A stretch of 64,000 nucleotides of DNA. Source: Streptomyces sp. MST-110588. GTDB taxonomy: Bacteria > Actinomycetota > Actinomycetes > Streptomycetales > Streptomycetaceae. The position numbers and the translations under genes were made by a program. Shown here in pieces: positions 36,044 through 45,157 of this stretch (position 1 is the first letter of the stretch; every line of letters begins with the position of its first letter). Location of the stretch: contig NZ_CP074380.1 in assembly GCF_022695595.1 (NCBI RefSeq), positions 4,500,501 through 4,564,500 on the forward strand. The letters are read 5' to 3'. Under the pieces are notes generated by a model. That model searched no databases, was not told the DNA's origin, and saw only the letters and a list, made by a program, of their open reading frames with translations.

Positions 36044-36131
36044 CGCGCATCACGTCGTTGTGTGTCATATGGCGCGACCCTGTCGGACGTATGTGCTGTG
36101 AAAAGGACGCGCTACAACGGGGAGTCAGTAG

Positions 36132-36335
36132 ATGAAGGTACGTGCCGTCTTCAGCAGTGCGGTGGGGGCCGGAATTCTCGCGGCGGGCCTCCTGGGGGCG
36201 GTGGGGGCCGCCACGGCGGGCGCCGGTCATACGGGGGCGGCGTCCGTGGGGGCGGATACGGGGGCGGGGGTGAAGGCGGCGCCCATGGGGATCCACTCCC
36301 CACAGGCGACGCACACGGAACGGGTGGCGAGATGA
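36132..36335 (+). CDS. Small secreted protein
   Basis: 67 aa. ATG 36132 is preceded by GGGAG at 8 nt. The N terminus is a good signal peptide (MKVRAVFSSAVGAGILAAGL, then LGAVGAATAGA). The mature part is short, Gly/Ala-rich and without cysteines. It may belong to the sigma/membrane-protein unit upstream. No family recognised. Confidence 0.6.
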   Translation: MKVRAVFSSAVGAGILAAGLLGAVGAATAGAGHTGAASVGADTGAGVKAAPMGIHSPQATHTERVAR

Positions 36336-36481
36336 ACGACGGCAGTCGGCCCGACTCGTCTGGCCCGTCCGACTCGTCCGGCCCGTCCGACCCGGCCGTC
36401 CCGTCCGGCCCGTCCGACCCGTCCGTCCCGTCCGACTCGCCTGGTTCATCCGGCCGGCCCGTTCCGCCCGGCCCGCCCTAA
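36332..36481 (+). CDS. Possible short Ser/Pro/Asp-repeat peptide
   Basis: 49 codons from ATG 36332, overlapping the previous stop (ATGA) and ending 4 nt inside the convergent enoyl-CoA hydratase gene. The peptide is almost entirely PSD/SGPSDP repeats from a tandem CCGTCCGACTCG-like unit. It may be a non-functional reading of repeat DNA. Confidence 0.3.
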   Translation: MNDGSRPDSSGPSDSSGPSDPAVPSGPSDPSVPSDSPGSSGRPVPPGPP

Positions 36482-37326
36482 CGCCCCCGATAGGTGGGGG
36501 TGCGCCGCTCCACGAAGGCGGCGACCCCCTCCTGGGCATCCGACGTCGTCATGTTGATCTCCTGGGCGGCGGCCTCGGCGGCGAACGCCGTGGCCCGGTC
36601 GGCGTCGAGAGAGGCGTTGACCAGTTGCTTGGTCAGCGCCAGAGCGCGGGTCGGGCCACCGGCCAGCCGCTCGGCCCACTCGCGCGCGGTCTCCGTCAGC
36701 GCGTCGTCCGGCACGACCCTGTTGACCAGTCCGAGCTGTGCGGCCTGAACGGCGGAGACGGTCTCACCGAAGAACAGCAGCTCCTTGGCGCGCTGCGGGC
36801 CGACGAGGCGGGGCAGCAGATACGCCCCGCCGCCGTCGGGAACCAGGCCCCGCCGCGCGAACACCTCGATGAAGCGGGCCGATTCGGCGGCCAGGACCAG
36901 GTCGCAGGCGAGCGCGAGATGCGCACCGAGGCCGGCCGCGACGCCGTTGACGGCGGCGATCACCGGCTTCTCGCAGTCCAGTACGGCCGCGATGAGGCGC
37001 TGCGCGCCGAGCCGGATCACCCGGGCCACGTCACCGGCCACCCGGCCCTGTGCGGCCGGGGCGGGCGAGGCCGCCCGCAGGTCCGCGCCCGCGCAGAATC
37101 CCTTGCCGGTGCCGGTGATCACGACGGCCCGTACGGCCGGGTCGGCGGAGACGTCCGCGAGTCGGCAGATGACGCGTTCGCGCTGGTCAGAGGTGATGGC
37201 GTTCAGTGCGTCGGGGCGGTTGAGGGTGATCCACGAGACGCCGTTGTCAGTGGCGTGGAGTATCAAGGTCTCAGCGGGATTTCCGGGGGAGGCCGGGGAG
37301 CCGGCGGATGCGGGGGAGGTCGTCAT
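36478..37326 (-). CDS. Enoyl-CoA hydratase/isomerase family protein
   Basis: 282 aa from ATG 37326. Crotonase fold: the oxyanion-hole segments TGKGFCAGADLRA and NGVAAGLGAHLALACDLVLA are present, and RRGLVPDGGGAYLLPRLVG corresponds to the active-site loop, with Asp rather than the second Glu of true hydratases. It may therefore be an isomerase-like or other crotonase activity. It lies 199 nt downstream of the NDP-forming acyl-CoA synthetase gene and is probably cotranscribed from operator site 4. Confidence 0.9.
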   Translation of the reverse strand: MTTSPASAGSPASPGNPAETLILHATDNGVSWITLNRPDALNAITSDQRERVICRLADVSADPAVRAVVITGTGKGFCAGADLRAASPAPAAQGRVAGDVARVIRLGAQRLIAAVLDCEKPVIAAVNGVAAGLGAHLALACDLVLAAESARFIEVFARRGLVPDGGGAYLLPRLVGPQRAKELLFFGETVSAVQAAQLGLVNRVVPDDALTETAREWAERLAGGPTRALALTKQLVNASLDADRATAFAAEAAAQEINMTTSDAQEGVAAFVERRTPTYRGR

Positions 37327-37525
37327 GGTCAGGTGGCTCCAGCTCGTACGGACACGGTGCGTGCGGTCGCGAGGGGCGCCGGTGCGGCGTGGTGGGGCAG
37401 GGGAAGAAAGAGGGCTGAGAGGGGCGGGGGTGCGGTCCAGGGCCGTACGGGCAGGGTGCGTACGGCTGAGGGGCGCGCGGGCGCCGTCCGCGGTGGCCGC
37501 CGGTGGGGGCCGGACGGGCGGCGGC

Positions 37526-40051
37526 TCAACGGCACACGGCCAGGGCGTCGAGCGCGACCACACCCTGGCCGCGGGGCAGTACGACGAGCGGGTTGATGTC
37601 CAACTCCGCCAGACCCGCGCCCAGTTCAAGGGCCATGCGCTGGACCCGCAGGACGACCTCGACCAGGGCGTCGGCATCCGCCGGGGGCGCTCCCCTGACC
37701 CCGTCCAGCAGGGCCCGGCCGCGCAGTTCGCCGAGCATCGCGCGGGCCCGGTCGGCGCCGAAGGGCGGCACCCCCACCGCGACGTCCCGCAGGACTTCCA
37801 CCAGCACGCCGCCGAGCCCGACGGTGACGGCCGGGCCGAAGACCTCGTCGTGCGTGACGCCCACCACCGTTTCCACGCCCCGGTCGATCATCTGGCAGAC
37901 CAGGACACCGTCCAGCGGGAGCTCTTCGTAACGGGCGATGTCGGTCAGCTCCCGATAGGCGTCGCGCACCTGGCTCGCGGAGGTCAGCCCGACCTTGACC
38001 AGGCCCAGTTCCGTCTTGTGCGCGAGGCGGGGACCGGACGCCTTCATGACGACCGGGTAGCCGACGAGGGCGGCGGCGCGTACGGACGCCGCCGCGCTGG
38101 TCACCAGGTGCTCACGTGGTACGCGTATGCCGTACGCGCGCAGCAGTTGCTTGGCCGCGTGCTCGCTGAGCTGCTCGCCCGGGCGCAGCAGCGCCCGCGC
38201 TCTGCGCGCGGCGGGGGACGGTACGCGCGGGGCCTGGTCGAAGGGCGAGCGGTAGGCGGCGGTGAAACGGTGGTGGCCGAGCCAGGCGCGGACGGCCGTG
38301 AGGCAGTTGGCGACGGTGCGGAAGGTCGCGACACGGGAGGAGCCCAGCAGCGTCCTGCGATAAGCGTCCTCGGTGCCCACCGGAGAGCCCCATACGACGC
38401 ACACCAGCTTCTCCGTCTGTTCCGCCGCGTCCACGAGATCCTGCGCGAGCTTGTCGCTCAGCGGCGGGAAGGGGCCGGTGATCGGGCAGATGAGTACGCC
38501 GATGGACGGGTCGGCCAGCAACGCGTCGATGATCTTCCGGCCACGCTCGTCACCGACCGGGTGGCCGCCGCTGTCGACCGGGTTGGTGACGTCGAGGTAG
38601 TCCGGGATCCACTGGTGCAGCTCGCGCTGCTTGGCGGGGGAGAGCGCGGGCAGCTCCAGTCCGGCGGCGGACGCCAGGTCGGCGACGTGTGCACCGGTGC
38701 CCCCGGAGATCGAATACACGGCGACGCCCTCGGCGGCCGGCCGGCGGGCGCGGGCCAGCAGCGTCGCGGTGTCCTGCAGCTCGTCCAGCCCGTCCACGCG
38801 GATCACACCGAACTGGCGCATCGCCGCGTCCACGACGGCGTCCTGGCCGGTGAGTTTGCCGGTGTGGGTGGCGGCCGAGCGGGCCCCGGCTCCGGTCCGG
38901 CCGACCTTGACGGCGACGACCGGGACGCGGTTGCGGGCCGCGCGGTCGGCGGCCAGCAGAAAGGCCCGGCCGTCCTTGAGCCCTTCCAGATACGCGGCGA
39001 TGGCCCCCACCTCGGGGCGGGAGGAGAAGTAGGACAGGAAGTCGGCGGCCTCCAGATCGGCTTCGTTGCCGGTCGGGGCCCAGTGGGAGAGGCGGATGCC
39101 CAGGTCCTGAAGGGAGAACAGCGGGCGGCCCTGGTGGCCTGACTGCGTGACGAGCGCGATGGCGGGCCCGTCCAGGTCGTCACGGAAGGTCTCGAAAGCG
39201 TTGAGGTTGGTGTTCGGGCCGAGCAGACGCAGGCCCGCGCGCCGGACGGCTTCGGTCAGCCGGGCCTGGGCAGCGGCGCCCTCCTGGCCGGTCTCGGCGA
39301 AGCCGGAGGCGAAGACCACCACGAAACGGACCTTGGCGTCGGCGAGTTCGTCGATGACCGGGACCGGGTCGCCGACCAGCAGTACGGCGAGGTCGACCTG
39401 CTCGGGCAGGTCGGAGACGGAGGTGAAGCAGGGCAGGCCATAGACGCAGGTGCGACCAGGGTTGATCGGGTACAGGCGGGCGCCGACGTGCTCGGACCAG
39501 TCGATGAGCCGCCGCGTGATGCCGGCGTTGGGGCGTCCCGCGCTGTCCGACGCGCCGATGACGGCCATGGACCCGGGCCGGAAGAAGCGGTCCAGGTCGG
39601 GCACCGGCGCGTAGAGGGGACGGCCGCTGACGTCGAGATCTTCCCCGCTGCCGCTGCCGCTGCCGTTGTCGCTGCTGCTGCTGCTGCCGCCGCCGCCGCT
39701 GTCGCTGCGGTGGCCGTTGGCGGTGCGGTTGTCCCTGGCGGTGCGGTTGTCCCCGGCGGTGCGGTTGTCGCTGGTGGTGGTGTTGGTAGCGGCGTCGCTG
39801 GTGCGGTTGGTGTGGGGCGTGTTGGTGTTGGTGTGGTTTCTGGGGGCTTCGGAGGAGCCGGGGCTGTGGTGGGAGGTGGGGCGGGGGCTGTCGTGATGGC
39901 CGTCGGGCGGGGTGGACGTACCGGGCGTGGGGCCAGGAGGTTGCCGGTCGGGCCGGCGGCCGGGGGACGTGGCGGGCCCGCGGTCGGTGGCGGAAGGGTC
40001 CCGGCCGGTGCGGTTACTGGTGGCAAGGCTGCCGTGAGTCGGTCCAAGCAT
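37526..40051 (-). CDS. Acyl-CoA synthetase, NDP-forming (acetate-CoA ligase family)
   Basis: 841 aa. After a roughly 150-residue low-complexity N terminus come a CoA-binding domain (MAVIGASDSAGRPNAGITRR), succinyl-CoA-synthetase-like domains with the phosphohistidine region THTGKLTGQDAV, and a C-terminal ATP-grasp domain (YGIRVPREHLVTS to ELDINPLVV). This group makes acyl-CoA with nucleotide diphosphate release. The N-terminal extension is Asn/Thr-rich (NRTAGDNRTARDNRTANGHR) then poly-Ser/Gly, from tandem coding repeats at about 39640-39790, and is unlike the family. The start could lie further in. Operator site 4 is 35 nt upstream. Confidence 0.88.
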   Translation of the reverse strand: MLGPTHGSLATSNRTGRDPSATDRGPATSPGRRPDRQPPGPTPGTSTPPDGHHDSPRPTSHHSPGSSEAPRNHTNTNTPHTNRTSDAATNTTTSDNRTAGDNRTARDNRTANGHRSDSGGGGSSSSSDNGSGSGSGEDLDVSGRPLYAPVPDLDRFFRPGSMAVIGASDSAGRPNAGITRRLIDWSEHVGARLYPINPGRTCVYGLPCFTSVSDLPEQVDLAVLLVGDPVPVIDELADAKVRFVVVFASGFAETGQEGAAAQARLTEAVRRAGLRLLGPNTNLNAFETFRDDLDGPAIALVTQSGHQGRPLFSLQDLGIRLSHWAPTGNEADLEAADFLSYFSSRPEVGAIAAYLEGLKDGRAFLLAADRAARNRVPVVAVKVGRTGAGARSAATHTGKLTGQDAVVDAAMRQFGVIRVDGLDELQDTATLLARARRPAAEGVAVYSISGGTGAHVADLASAAGLELPALSPAKQRELHQWIPDYLDVTNPVDSGGHPVGDERGRKIIDALLADPSIGVLICPITGPFPPLSDKLAQDLVDAAEQTEKLVCVVWGSPVGTEDAYRRTLLGSSRVATFRTVANCLTAVRAWLGHHRFTAAYRSPFDQAPRVPSPAARRARALLRPGEQLSEHAAKQLLRAYGIRVPREHLVTSAAASVRAAALVGYPVVMKASGPRLAHKTELGLVKVGLTSASQVRDAYRELTDIARYEELPLDGVLVCQMIDRGVETVVGVTHDEVFGPAVTVGLGGVLVEVLRDVAVGVPPFGADRARAMLGELRGRALLDGVRGAPPADADALVEVVLRVQRMALELGAGLAELDINPLVVLPRGQGVVALDALAVCR

Positions 40052-40085
40052 CGTTGACGCCCGCTCCCGTGTGACGGCCGAATAA

Positions 40086-40100
40086 CTGACGCCTAGTCAG
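40086..40100. promoter_or_regulatory. Shared palindromic operator, site 4
   Basis: CTGACGCCTAGTCAG, 35 nt before the acyl-CoA synthetase start on the minus strand. One arm mismatch. Confidence 0.7.
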
Positions 40101-40147
40101 GTTACTGAGTCGTCGGCACGTCAGGAACGGTCGTGCACGGTAAAGCC

Positions 40148-41704
40148 TCACAGGGCCGCGAGCGCGTGCGCGGAAGCCTCGTCGCGTACGACGGCGCGGG
40201 CGATCCTGCATGCGTCCAGGGCCAGTTCGCGGAACATGCCGCTGATGGGATTGGTGTAGCCCGTGAAGCGCAGGCCCGGGGCGCGGGGCAGGGTGTCCGG
40301 GCCGTGGGCGAGGGGGTTGCCGCGGGCGTCCAGGACGCCGAGGTGGCCGACCAGGGTGTCCAGCCCGCGCCGGTACCCGGTGGCGGCGATGACGACGTCC
40401 GGATCGATCGCGTCACCGCCGGCGAGCCGTACCGTACCGCCGTCGAAGGACTCCACCGCCGCGACCGGCTGTACCGCTCCCGCCTGTACGGCTTCGATGA
40501 GTCCTACGTCCTGGACGGGGATGGCTCCCTGGAGGGCCCGGGTGTAGAGGCCGGTTTCGGGGGCGGGCAGGCCGTACCCGGTCAGGTCGGGGACGGCGAG
40601 GTGAGCCACGGCGCGGGCCGCGGCGTCCACGGCCCATGGCGGCAGGTGGCGTATGAGGATGCCGGTGGCCTGGGCGGGCCAGCCCGCCGTGGAGCGGCGC
40701 ACGATGTGCGGAGGCGTGCGCACCGCCAGCCGGACCCGTGCCGCCCCGCCGTGCGCCAGGTCCACCGCGATCTCGGCGCCCGTGTTGCCGGTGCCGACGA
40801 CCAGGACGTCCTTGCCCGCGTACGGAAGGGCGTTGCGGTAGTGGGCGGCGTGCAGCAGCGTGCCCGTGTAGCCGGTCCGGCCGGGCCAGTTGGGGAGGTA
40901 CGGGGTGTGGTTGTAGCCGGTGGCGACGACGACGGAAGGGGAGCGGAGTGCCCGTCCGCCGTTGGCGTGCAGCACCCAGCCCCCGGTGCCGGGGGGCTGG
41001 CCCATGGCGCGGCACGCCGCCTCGTCGCCCGCGCCCCCCGCGGTCGTGCCCGCCGGACGCCCCGGGCTTGCCGCACGCTCCGGGCTCGCCGGACGCCCCG
41101 CACCCACCGTCGCGCCCGTCCCACCCGCCGCCGGATCCGCCCGGCCCGCTGTGCCCGCCGCGCCGACCGCCACGCTCACCTGCGCGTTCGTTCCCGCACC
41201 CGGCTGCGCGCCGGCCGTCGCGGCTGCCGCCCGGCCGCTCGCATCCGCCCTGCCCGCATCCGCCCCGCCCGCCCGGTCGATGCGCCGGACCTCCACACCC
41301 GTCACGATCTCCAGCCGGTGATATCGGGCGTACTGCTCCAAGTAGCGCACCACGTCGTCCCGGGCGACCCACCGCCCGTACGCACGCGGTATCGGCAGGC
41401 CCGGAAGCGCGGAGAGCCGACGGGTCGTGTGCAGCCGCAACCGGTCGTAGTGCCGGCGCCAAGAGGCGCCCACGGCGTCGGACTTCTCCAGTACGACGGC
41501 CCGTACCCCGTACGCCTGGAGCGCGGCGGCGGTGGCGAGACCGCCGGGGCCGCCCCCGATCACATAGACGGGCGGGGCGGCGGGCGGGAGGGCGGCGGCG
41601 TGCGGGTCGGCGTGCGCTGCTGCGTCCGGCATGCCGGTGAGGGTAGCTCCGCCGTGGCCGGGTGTCCCCGGTTCCTCACCGATCGTGGCCGACCTCTTGT
41701 GCAT
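40148..41704 (-). CDS. Flavin-containing monooxygenase-like oxidoreductase
   Basis: 518 aa from ATG 41704, preceded by GAGG at 8-9 nt; MPDAAAHADP at 41632 is an alternative start. FAD motif VYVIGGGPGGLATAAALQAY and NADPH motif DVLVVGTGNTGAEIAVDLAH, with ATGYNHTPYLPNWPG typical of YUCCA/FMO-like and Baeyer-Villiger-like enzymes. An Ala/Gly-rich insert (about residues 150-235) separates the two halves. The likely role is NADPH-dependent oxygenation of the pathway substrate. Operator site 5 is 21 nt upstream. Confidence 0.88.
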   Translation of the reverse strand: MHKRSATIGEEPGTPGHGGATLTGMPDAAAHADPHAAALPPAAPPVYVIGGGPGGLATAAALQAYGVRAVVLEKSDAVGASWRRHYDRLRLHTTRRLSALPGLPIPRAYGRWVARDDVVRYLEQYARYHRLEIVTGVEVRRIDRAGGADAGRADASGRAAAATAGAQPGAGTNAQVSVAVGAAGTAGRADPAAGGTGATVGAGRPASPERAASPGRPAGTTAGGAGDEAACRAMGQPPGTGGWVLHANGGRALRSPSVVVATGYNHTPYLPNWPGRTGYTGTLLHAAHYRNALPYAGKDVLVVGTGNTGAEIAVDLAHGGAARVRLAVRTPPHIVRRSTAGWPAQATGILIRHLPPWAVDAAARAVAHLAVPDLTGYGLPAPETGLYTRALQGAIPVQDVGLIEAVQAGAVQPVAAVESFDGGTVRLAGGDAIDPDVVIAATGYRRGLDTLVGHLGVLDARGNPLAHGPDTLPRAPGLRFTGYTNPISGMFRELALDACRIARAVVRDEASAHALAAL

Positions 41705-41724
41705 CCGGACCGGCCTCGGCTGGA

Positions 41725-41739
41725 CTGATCCTCCGTCAG
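41725..41739. promoter_or_regulatory. Shared palindromic operator, site 5
   Basis: CTGATCCTCCGTCAG lies between the monooxygenase (-, 41704) and DUF35 (+, 41927) genes, close to the former. One arm is perfect and the other has two changes. Confidence 0.6.
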
Positions 41740-41926
41740 TTCACGGGCGTTCGCAGGGGAGAACTCAAGGGCGGGGCGGTCGGAGCGGTGCCGGGACCGG
41801 TGGCGTACGGACGCCGGATGTGGCGGGAAAGCAGCGCCTGCGTGCCGTACCCGTCGTCATCCCGTCGTCACTTGGCCGACCATCTCCTCGGCCTTCTGCC
41901 CGTTCACCTAGAGAGGAAGTGCTTCC

Positions 41927-42445
41927 ATGACTCGCGCGCGCTCCACCGCCGCCCGGTTCGACCTGCCCGAGATCGACGCCTTCACCCGCCCCTACTGGGA
42001 CGCGGCGGGCGAGGGCCGGCTGCTGCTCCGCCGCTGCCGGGCGGACGGCTGCGGCGCCGCTCACCACTACCCACGGGAGTTATGCCCGTACTGCTGGAGC
42101 GAGGACGTGGTGTGGGAGGAGGCGAGTGGCCTGGCCACGCTCTACACCTGGTCCGTGGTCCACCGCAACGACCTGCCGCCCTTCGCGGGCCGCCTCCCGT
42201 ACGTCGCGGCGGTCGTCGATCTCGCCGAGGGCCCGCGCATGATGACCGAGGTCACCGACTGTGCCGAGGGCAATCTGCGCATCGGGATGCGGCTGCGGGT
42301 CCACTTCCGTACGGAGCGTCTGCAAGACGGGAACGGGAACGGGAACGGGGCCGGAAGCGGGAACGGGGCCGGGAACGAGGGAGGGGGAGGGGAGGCGGAC
42401 GGGAAAGGGGGCGCGGCCGTTCGGATCCCCGTCTTCCGTCCGTGA
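41927..42445 (+). CDS. DUF35 OB-fold, zinc-ribbon acyl-CoA-associated protein
   Basis: 172 aa; ATG 41927 follows GAGGAAG. Rubredoxin-like ribbon CRADGCGAAHHYPRELCPYC (about 37-56), then an OB fold with LYTWSVVHRNDLPPF and VVDLAEGPRMMTEV. DUF35 proteins partner with thiolase-like proteins and enoyl-CoA hydratases, for instance in the Ltp2-ChsH2 aldolase. The C terminus contains a GNGNGNGAGSGNGAGN run from a GGGAAC hexamer repeat (42336-42380). A thiolase-like partner is encoded at 43794-44960. Confidence 0.9.
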   Translation: MTRARSTAARFDLPEIDAFTRPYWDAAGEGRLLLRRCRADGCGAAHHYPRELCPYCWSEDVVWEEASGLATLYTWSVVHRNDLPPFAGRLPYVAAVVDLAEGPRMMTEVTDCAEGNLRIGMRLRVHFRTERLQDGNGNGNGAGSGNGAGNEGGGGEADGKGGAAVRIPVFRP

Positions 42446-42491
42446 TCCCGTGATCCCGTGATCCCGTGCTCCCGTAATCCCGTAATTCGGT
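42441..42491. repeat. 8-nt tandem repeat
   Basis: GTGATCCC-type units repeated about six times with drift (GTGATCCC, GTGCTCCC, GTAATCCC), beginning at the DUF35 stop codon. It is a minisatellite in a short intergenic region. Confidence 0.8.
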
Positions 42492-42509
42492 TGCCGTACG
42501 CGCCCGGGG

Positions 42510-43016
42510 GTGGCCAGGCTGCGGGGTGTGCTGATCAGAGAAGCGACCGCGGCCGACTGGCAGCAGATCTGGCCGTTCTTCCGGACGATCGTCTCGGCCG
42601 GCGAGACCTACACCTATCCGCGCGACCTGGACGAGCCGACGGCCCGCGAGTTGTGGCTGCTCCGGCCGCCCGGCCGCACCGTCGTCGCCGTCGACGACAG
42701 CGGTACGGTCCTGGGCTCGGCCAAGATGAACCCCAACCACATGGGCGGCGGCTCCCACATAGCCGGTGGCAGTTTCATGGTCGCCCCCGGCCATGCGGGG
42801 CGCGGCGTCGGCCGGGCGCTCGGGCAGTATGCGCTGGACTGGGCGCGTGCCGAGGGCTATCGCGCCATGCAGTTCAACGCGGTCGTGGAGACCAACACCC
42901 GCGCCGTCGCCCTGTGGCAGTCACTGGGCTTCGAGATCATGACGACGCTCCCCGAGGGCTTCCAGCACCCCACCAAGGGGTTCGTGGGTCTGCACATCAT
43001 GTACCGGCGGCTGTGA
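42510..43016 (+). CDS. GNAT-family N-acetyltransferase
   Basis: 168 aa. Acetyl-CoA-binding motif A: GGSFMVAPGHAGRGVGRALG; motif B: NTRAVALWQSLGFE. The start may be GTG 42510 or GTG 42528 (VLIREATAADW); neither has a strong ribosome site. The substrate is unknown; it resembles acetyltransferases annotated as phosphinothricin or amino-acid N-acetyltransferases. It converges on the pdxH-like gene with a 2-nt gap. Confidence 0.88.
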   Translation: MARLRGVLIREATAADWQQIWPFFRTIVSAGETYTYPRDLDEPTARELWLLRPPGRTVVAVDDSGTVLGSAKMNPNHMGGGSHIAGGSFMVAPGHAGRGVGRALGQYALDWARAEGYRAMQFNAVVETNTRAVALWQSLGFEIMTTLPEGFQHPTKGFVGLHIMYRRL

Positions 43017-43018
43017 CG

Positions 43019-43693
43019 TCAGGGCCACAGCAGCCCGCGTTCCCAGCCGTCCTCCGTGCGGCGGTAGTCCAGCCGTACGTGGCGGCGCCGGGCGTCGCCC
43101 TGGAAGAACTCGACCTCCTCGGCCCGCAGGACGTACAGGGTCCAGCTCGGAACCGGCGCGTCCGGTTCGCGCCGCGCCCGCTCCCACGCCTCCTGCGACG
43201 CCCGCTCCAGTTCCCCGTACGAGTCGAGCGGCTCGCTCTGGCGGCCCACCAGCGCGGCGGCCAGCGCCCCCGGTGAGCGCCGGTGCAGATCGGCCGCGCT
43301 CTCCTCGGGCCCGGCTTCGGTGACCTCTCCTCGTACGCGGATCTGACGGCCGAGCGCCGGCCAGTAGAAGCCCAGCGCAGCCCGGGGACGGACGGCCAGG
43401 TCACGGCCTTTCCTGCTGCCTCGGTGCGAGGCGAAGTGCCAGCCGCGCTCGTCGGCGTCGTGCAGCATCAGAGTCCGTACGGACGGGTCGCCGGCGGCGT
43501 CGGCGGTGGCCAGCGTCATGGTGTGCGGTTCGGGTACGCCTGCCTCGGCGGCCTCCCGCAGCCACTGCCGGAACAGCGTCAGCGGCTCCTGTGGCGCCTT
43601 CGCCGGGTCCGTCTCGAACGCGGGCAGCTCGCCCTCCCAGACCCGCAGCCCGCGCAGCACGTCACGGAACGCCTCGTCCTCAGCTTCAGTCAT
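43019..43693 (-). CDS. pdxH: Pyridoxine/pyridoxamine 5'-phosphate oxidase
   Basis: 224 aa from ATG 43693. FMN-binding split-barrel enzyme converting PNP/PMP to pyridoxal 5'-phosphate. Signature parts: EPLTLFRQWLREA, PHTMTLATADAAGDPSVRTL, SRKGRDLAVRPRAALGFYWP, GRQIRVRGEV, and a C-terminal R-RRH-RLDYRR with ERGLLWP in place of the usual RLAP-type ending. The sequence suggests the PdxH branch, but some actinobacterial homologs have other substrates. Confidence 0.85.
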   Translation of the reverse strand: MTEAEDEAFRDVLRGLRVWEGELPAFETDPAKAPQEPLTLFRQWLREAAEAGVPEPHTMTLATADAAGDPSVRTLMLHDADERGWHFASHRGSRKGRDLAVRPRAALGFYWPALGRQIRVRGEVTEAGPEESAADLHRRSPGALAAALVGRQSEPLDSYGELERASQEAWERARREPDAPVPSWTLYVLRAEEVEFFQGDARRRHVRLDYRRTEDGWERGLLWP

Positions 43694-43793
43694 ACCCAGC
43701 ACCCTAGGACGGACCCGCCGCCGCCCCACCGCACCCGCCCCGGCCGCAGCGCCTGTTCCCGCCCTCCAACGCTCTACTCCCGCCCCCAGCGCT

Positions 43794-44960
43794 CTAATCC
43801 CGCCCCAGCACCAGCGTCCCCGAGGAGCAGAACCAGCCACCCGTGCCCGACGCCACGGCCAGGCGGGGCGGCTGCCCGTCGCGCCTGCGGACCTGGCGCT
43901 CCCCGCCCGCCTCGCCACGGAGCTGCCGTACCGCCTCCACCAGCAGGAACAGCCCGCGCATGCCGGGGTGGCAGGCGGACAGCCCACCGCCGTCGGTGTT
44001 GGTCGGGAGCCCCCCGTCCCGCAGCAGCCGCCCTCCCTCCACGAACGCCCCGCCCTCTCCCTTCCCGCAGAACCCCAGATCTTCCAGCGTCACCAGCGTC
44101 ATATACGTGAAGGCGTCGTAGATCTCGGCCACATCGATCTCCGAGGGACGGACGCCGGCCCGTTCGAAAGCCGTGGGACCGGAGACAGCCGCCGGGGAGA
44201 CGGTGAAGTCCGGCCACTGCGACATGGTGGTGTGGGAGACGGCGGTGCCGGAACCGAGCACCCAGATAGGGGGTTTCGCCAGGTCCCGTACGTACTCCTC
44301 GGCGACCATGAGGACCGCGCAGCCGCCGTCGGAGCGTATGCAGCAGTGCAGCTTGGTGAAGGGGTCGGCGATCAGCGGGCCGCAGAGCACGTCCTCGACG
44401 ATGACCGGCGTGCGGTACATGGCGTCCGGGTTGGCCACGGCGTTGGCCCGTGCCTGGACGGCGACCTCGGCCAACTGCTTCAAGGAGGTCCCGTACCGGT
44501 GCATGTGACGGCGCGCGGCCATCGCGTACTTGGAGACGAGGGTGTGCCCGTACGGGGCCTCGAACTGGAGCGGGCCGCGGGTCCCGAAGGAGAGGTCGGC
44601 GGTACGGCGGCGGGCCTTGAGGTCGGCGCGGGCGGTGGAGCCGTACACCAGGAGCACCGCCCGCGCCTGGCCGGCGGCGATCGCGTCCGCGGCGTGCGCG
44701 GCCATGACTTCCCAGGTGGCCCCGCCCACCGAGGTGGAATCGACCCAGGCGGGGCACAGGCCCAGGTACTCGGCGACCTCGATGGGGGCGAGCGTGCCCA
44801 GCCCGGCCGAGGCCAGCCCGTCGATCACCGACCGCTCCAGGCCGCAGTCGTGGAGTGCGCGGCGGGCCGCCTGGGCGTGCAGTGCGTAGGGGGTGGCTTC
44901 GTCCACCCGGCCGCAGTCGGACAGGGCGACCCCGGCTATGGCTACTCTGCGGCTGCTCAT
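43794..44960 (-). CDS. Thiolase-like (lipid-transfer/SCP-x type) protein
   Basis: 388 aa from ATG 44960 (MSSRRVAIAGVALSDCGRVD), behind GGGGAGAGGA. Thiolase fold with ACPAWVDS-type N-terminal region (GLCPAWVDSTSVGGATW), IYDAFTYMTLVTLEDLGFCG and a C-terminal histidine in CHPGMRG. Such Ltp proteins act with DUF35 partners as thiolases or retro-aldolases on CoA thioesters. The DUF35 gene at 41927 is the nearest candidate partner. Operator site 6 is 49 nt upstream. Confidence 0.9.
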   Translation of the reverse strand: MSSRRVAIAGVALSDCGRVDEATPYALHAQAARRALHDCGLERSVIDGLASAGLGTLAPIEVAEYLGLCPAWVDSTSVGGATWEVMAAHAADAIAAGQARAVLLVYGSTARADLKARRRTADLSFGTRGPLQFEAPYGHTLVSKYAMAARRHMHRYGTSLKQLAEVAVQARANAVANPDAMYRTPVIVEDVLCGPLIADPFTKLHCCIRSDGGCAVLMVAEEYVRDLAKPPIWVLGSGTAVSHTTMSQWPDFTVSPAAVSGPTAFERAGVRPSEIDVAEIYDAFTYMTLVTLEDLGFCGKGEGGAFVEGGRLLRDGGLPTNTDGGGLSACHPGMRGLFLLVEAVRQLRGEAGGERQVRRRDGQPPRLAVASGTGGWFCSSGTLVLGRD

Positions 44961-45008
44961 ACGGGTGTCCTCTCCCCGTCCCGTTCCGGCCTGGACTCGC
45001 GCAGGGAC

Positions 45009-45023
45009 CTGACGGTACATCAG
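45009..45023. promoter_or_regulatory. Shared palindromic operator, site 6
   Basis: CTGACGGTACATCAG, upstream of the thiolase-like gene (minus strand). Confidence 0.7.
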
Positions 45024-45102
45024 GTCCGCGTGGGGCGGCAGGCGGCCGTGCGGCTGTGCCGATCCGGGCCGGGGGTAGGAAAGTGGCGTCGTTGTCCCTA
45101 AT

Positions 45103-45117
45103 ATGACGGCCCGTCAG
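45103..45117. promoter_or_regulatory. Shared palindromic operator, site 7
   Basis: ATGACGGCCCGTCAG, 40 nt before the acyl-CoA dehydrogenase start at 45158. Sites 6 and 7 are 94 bp apart and serve divergent genes. Confidence 0.75.
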
Positions 45118-45157
45118 TTACTGCTCGTGCGACCGTACGGCCGGGAGGAGCCCGCCG

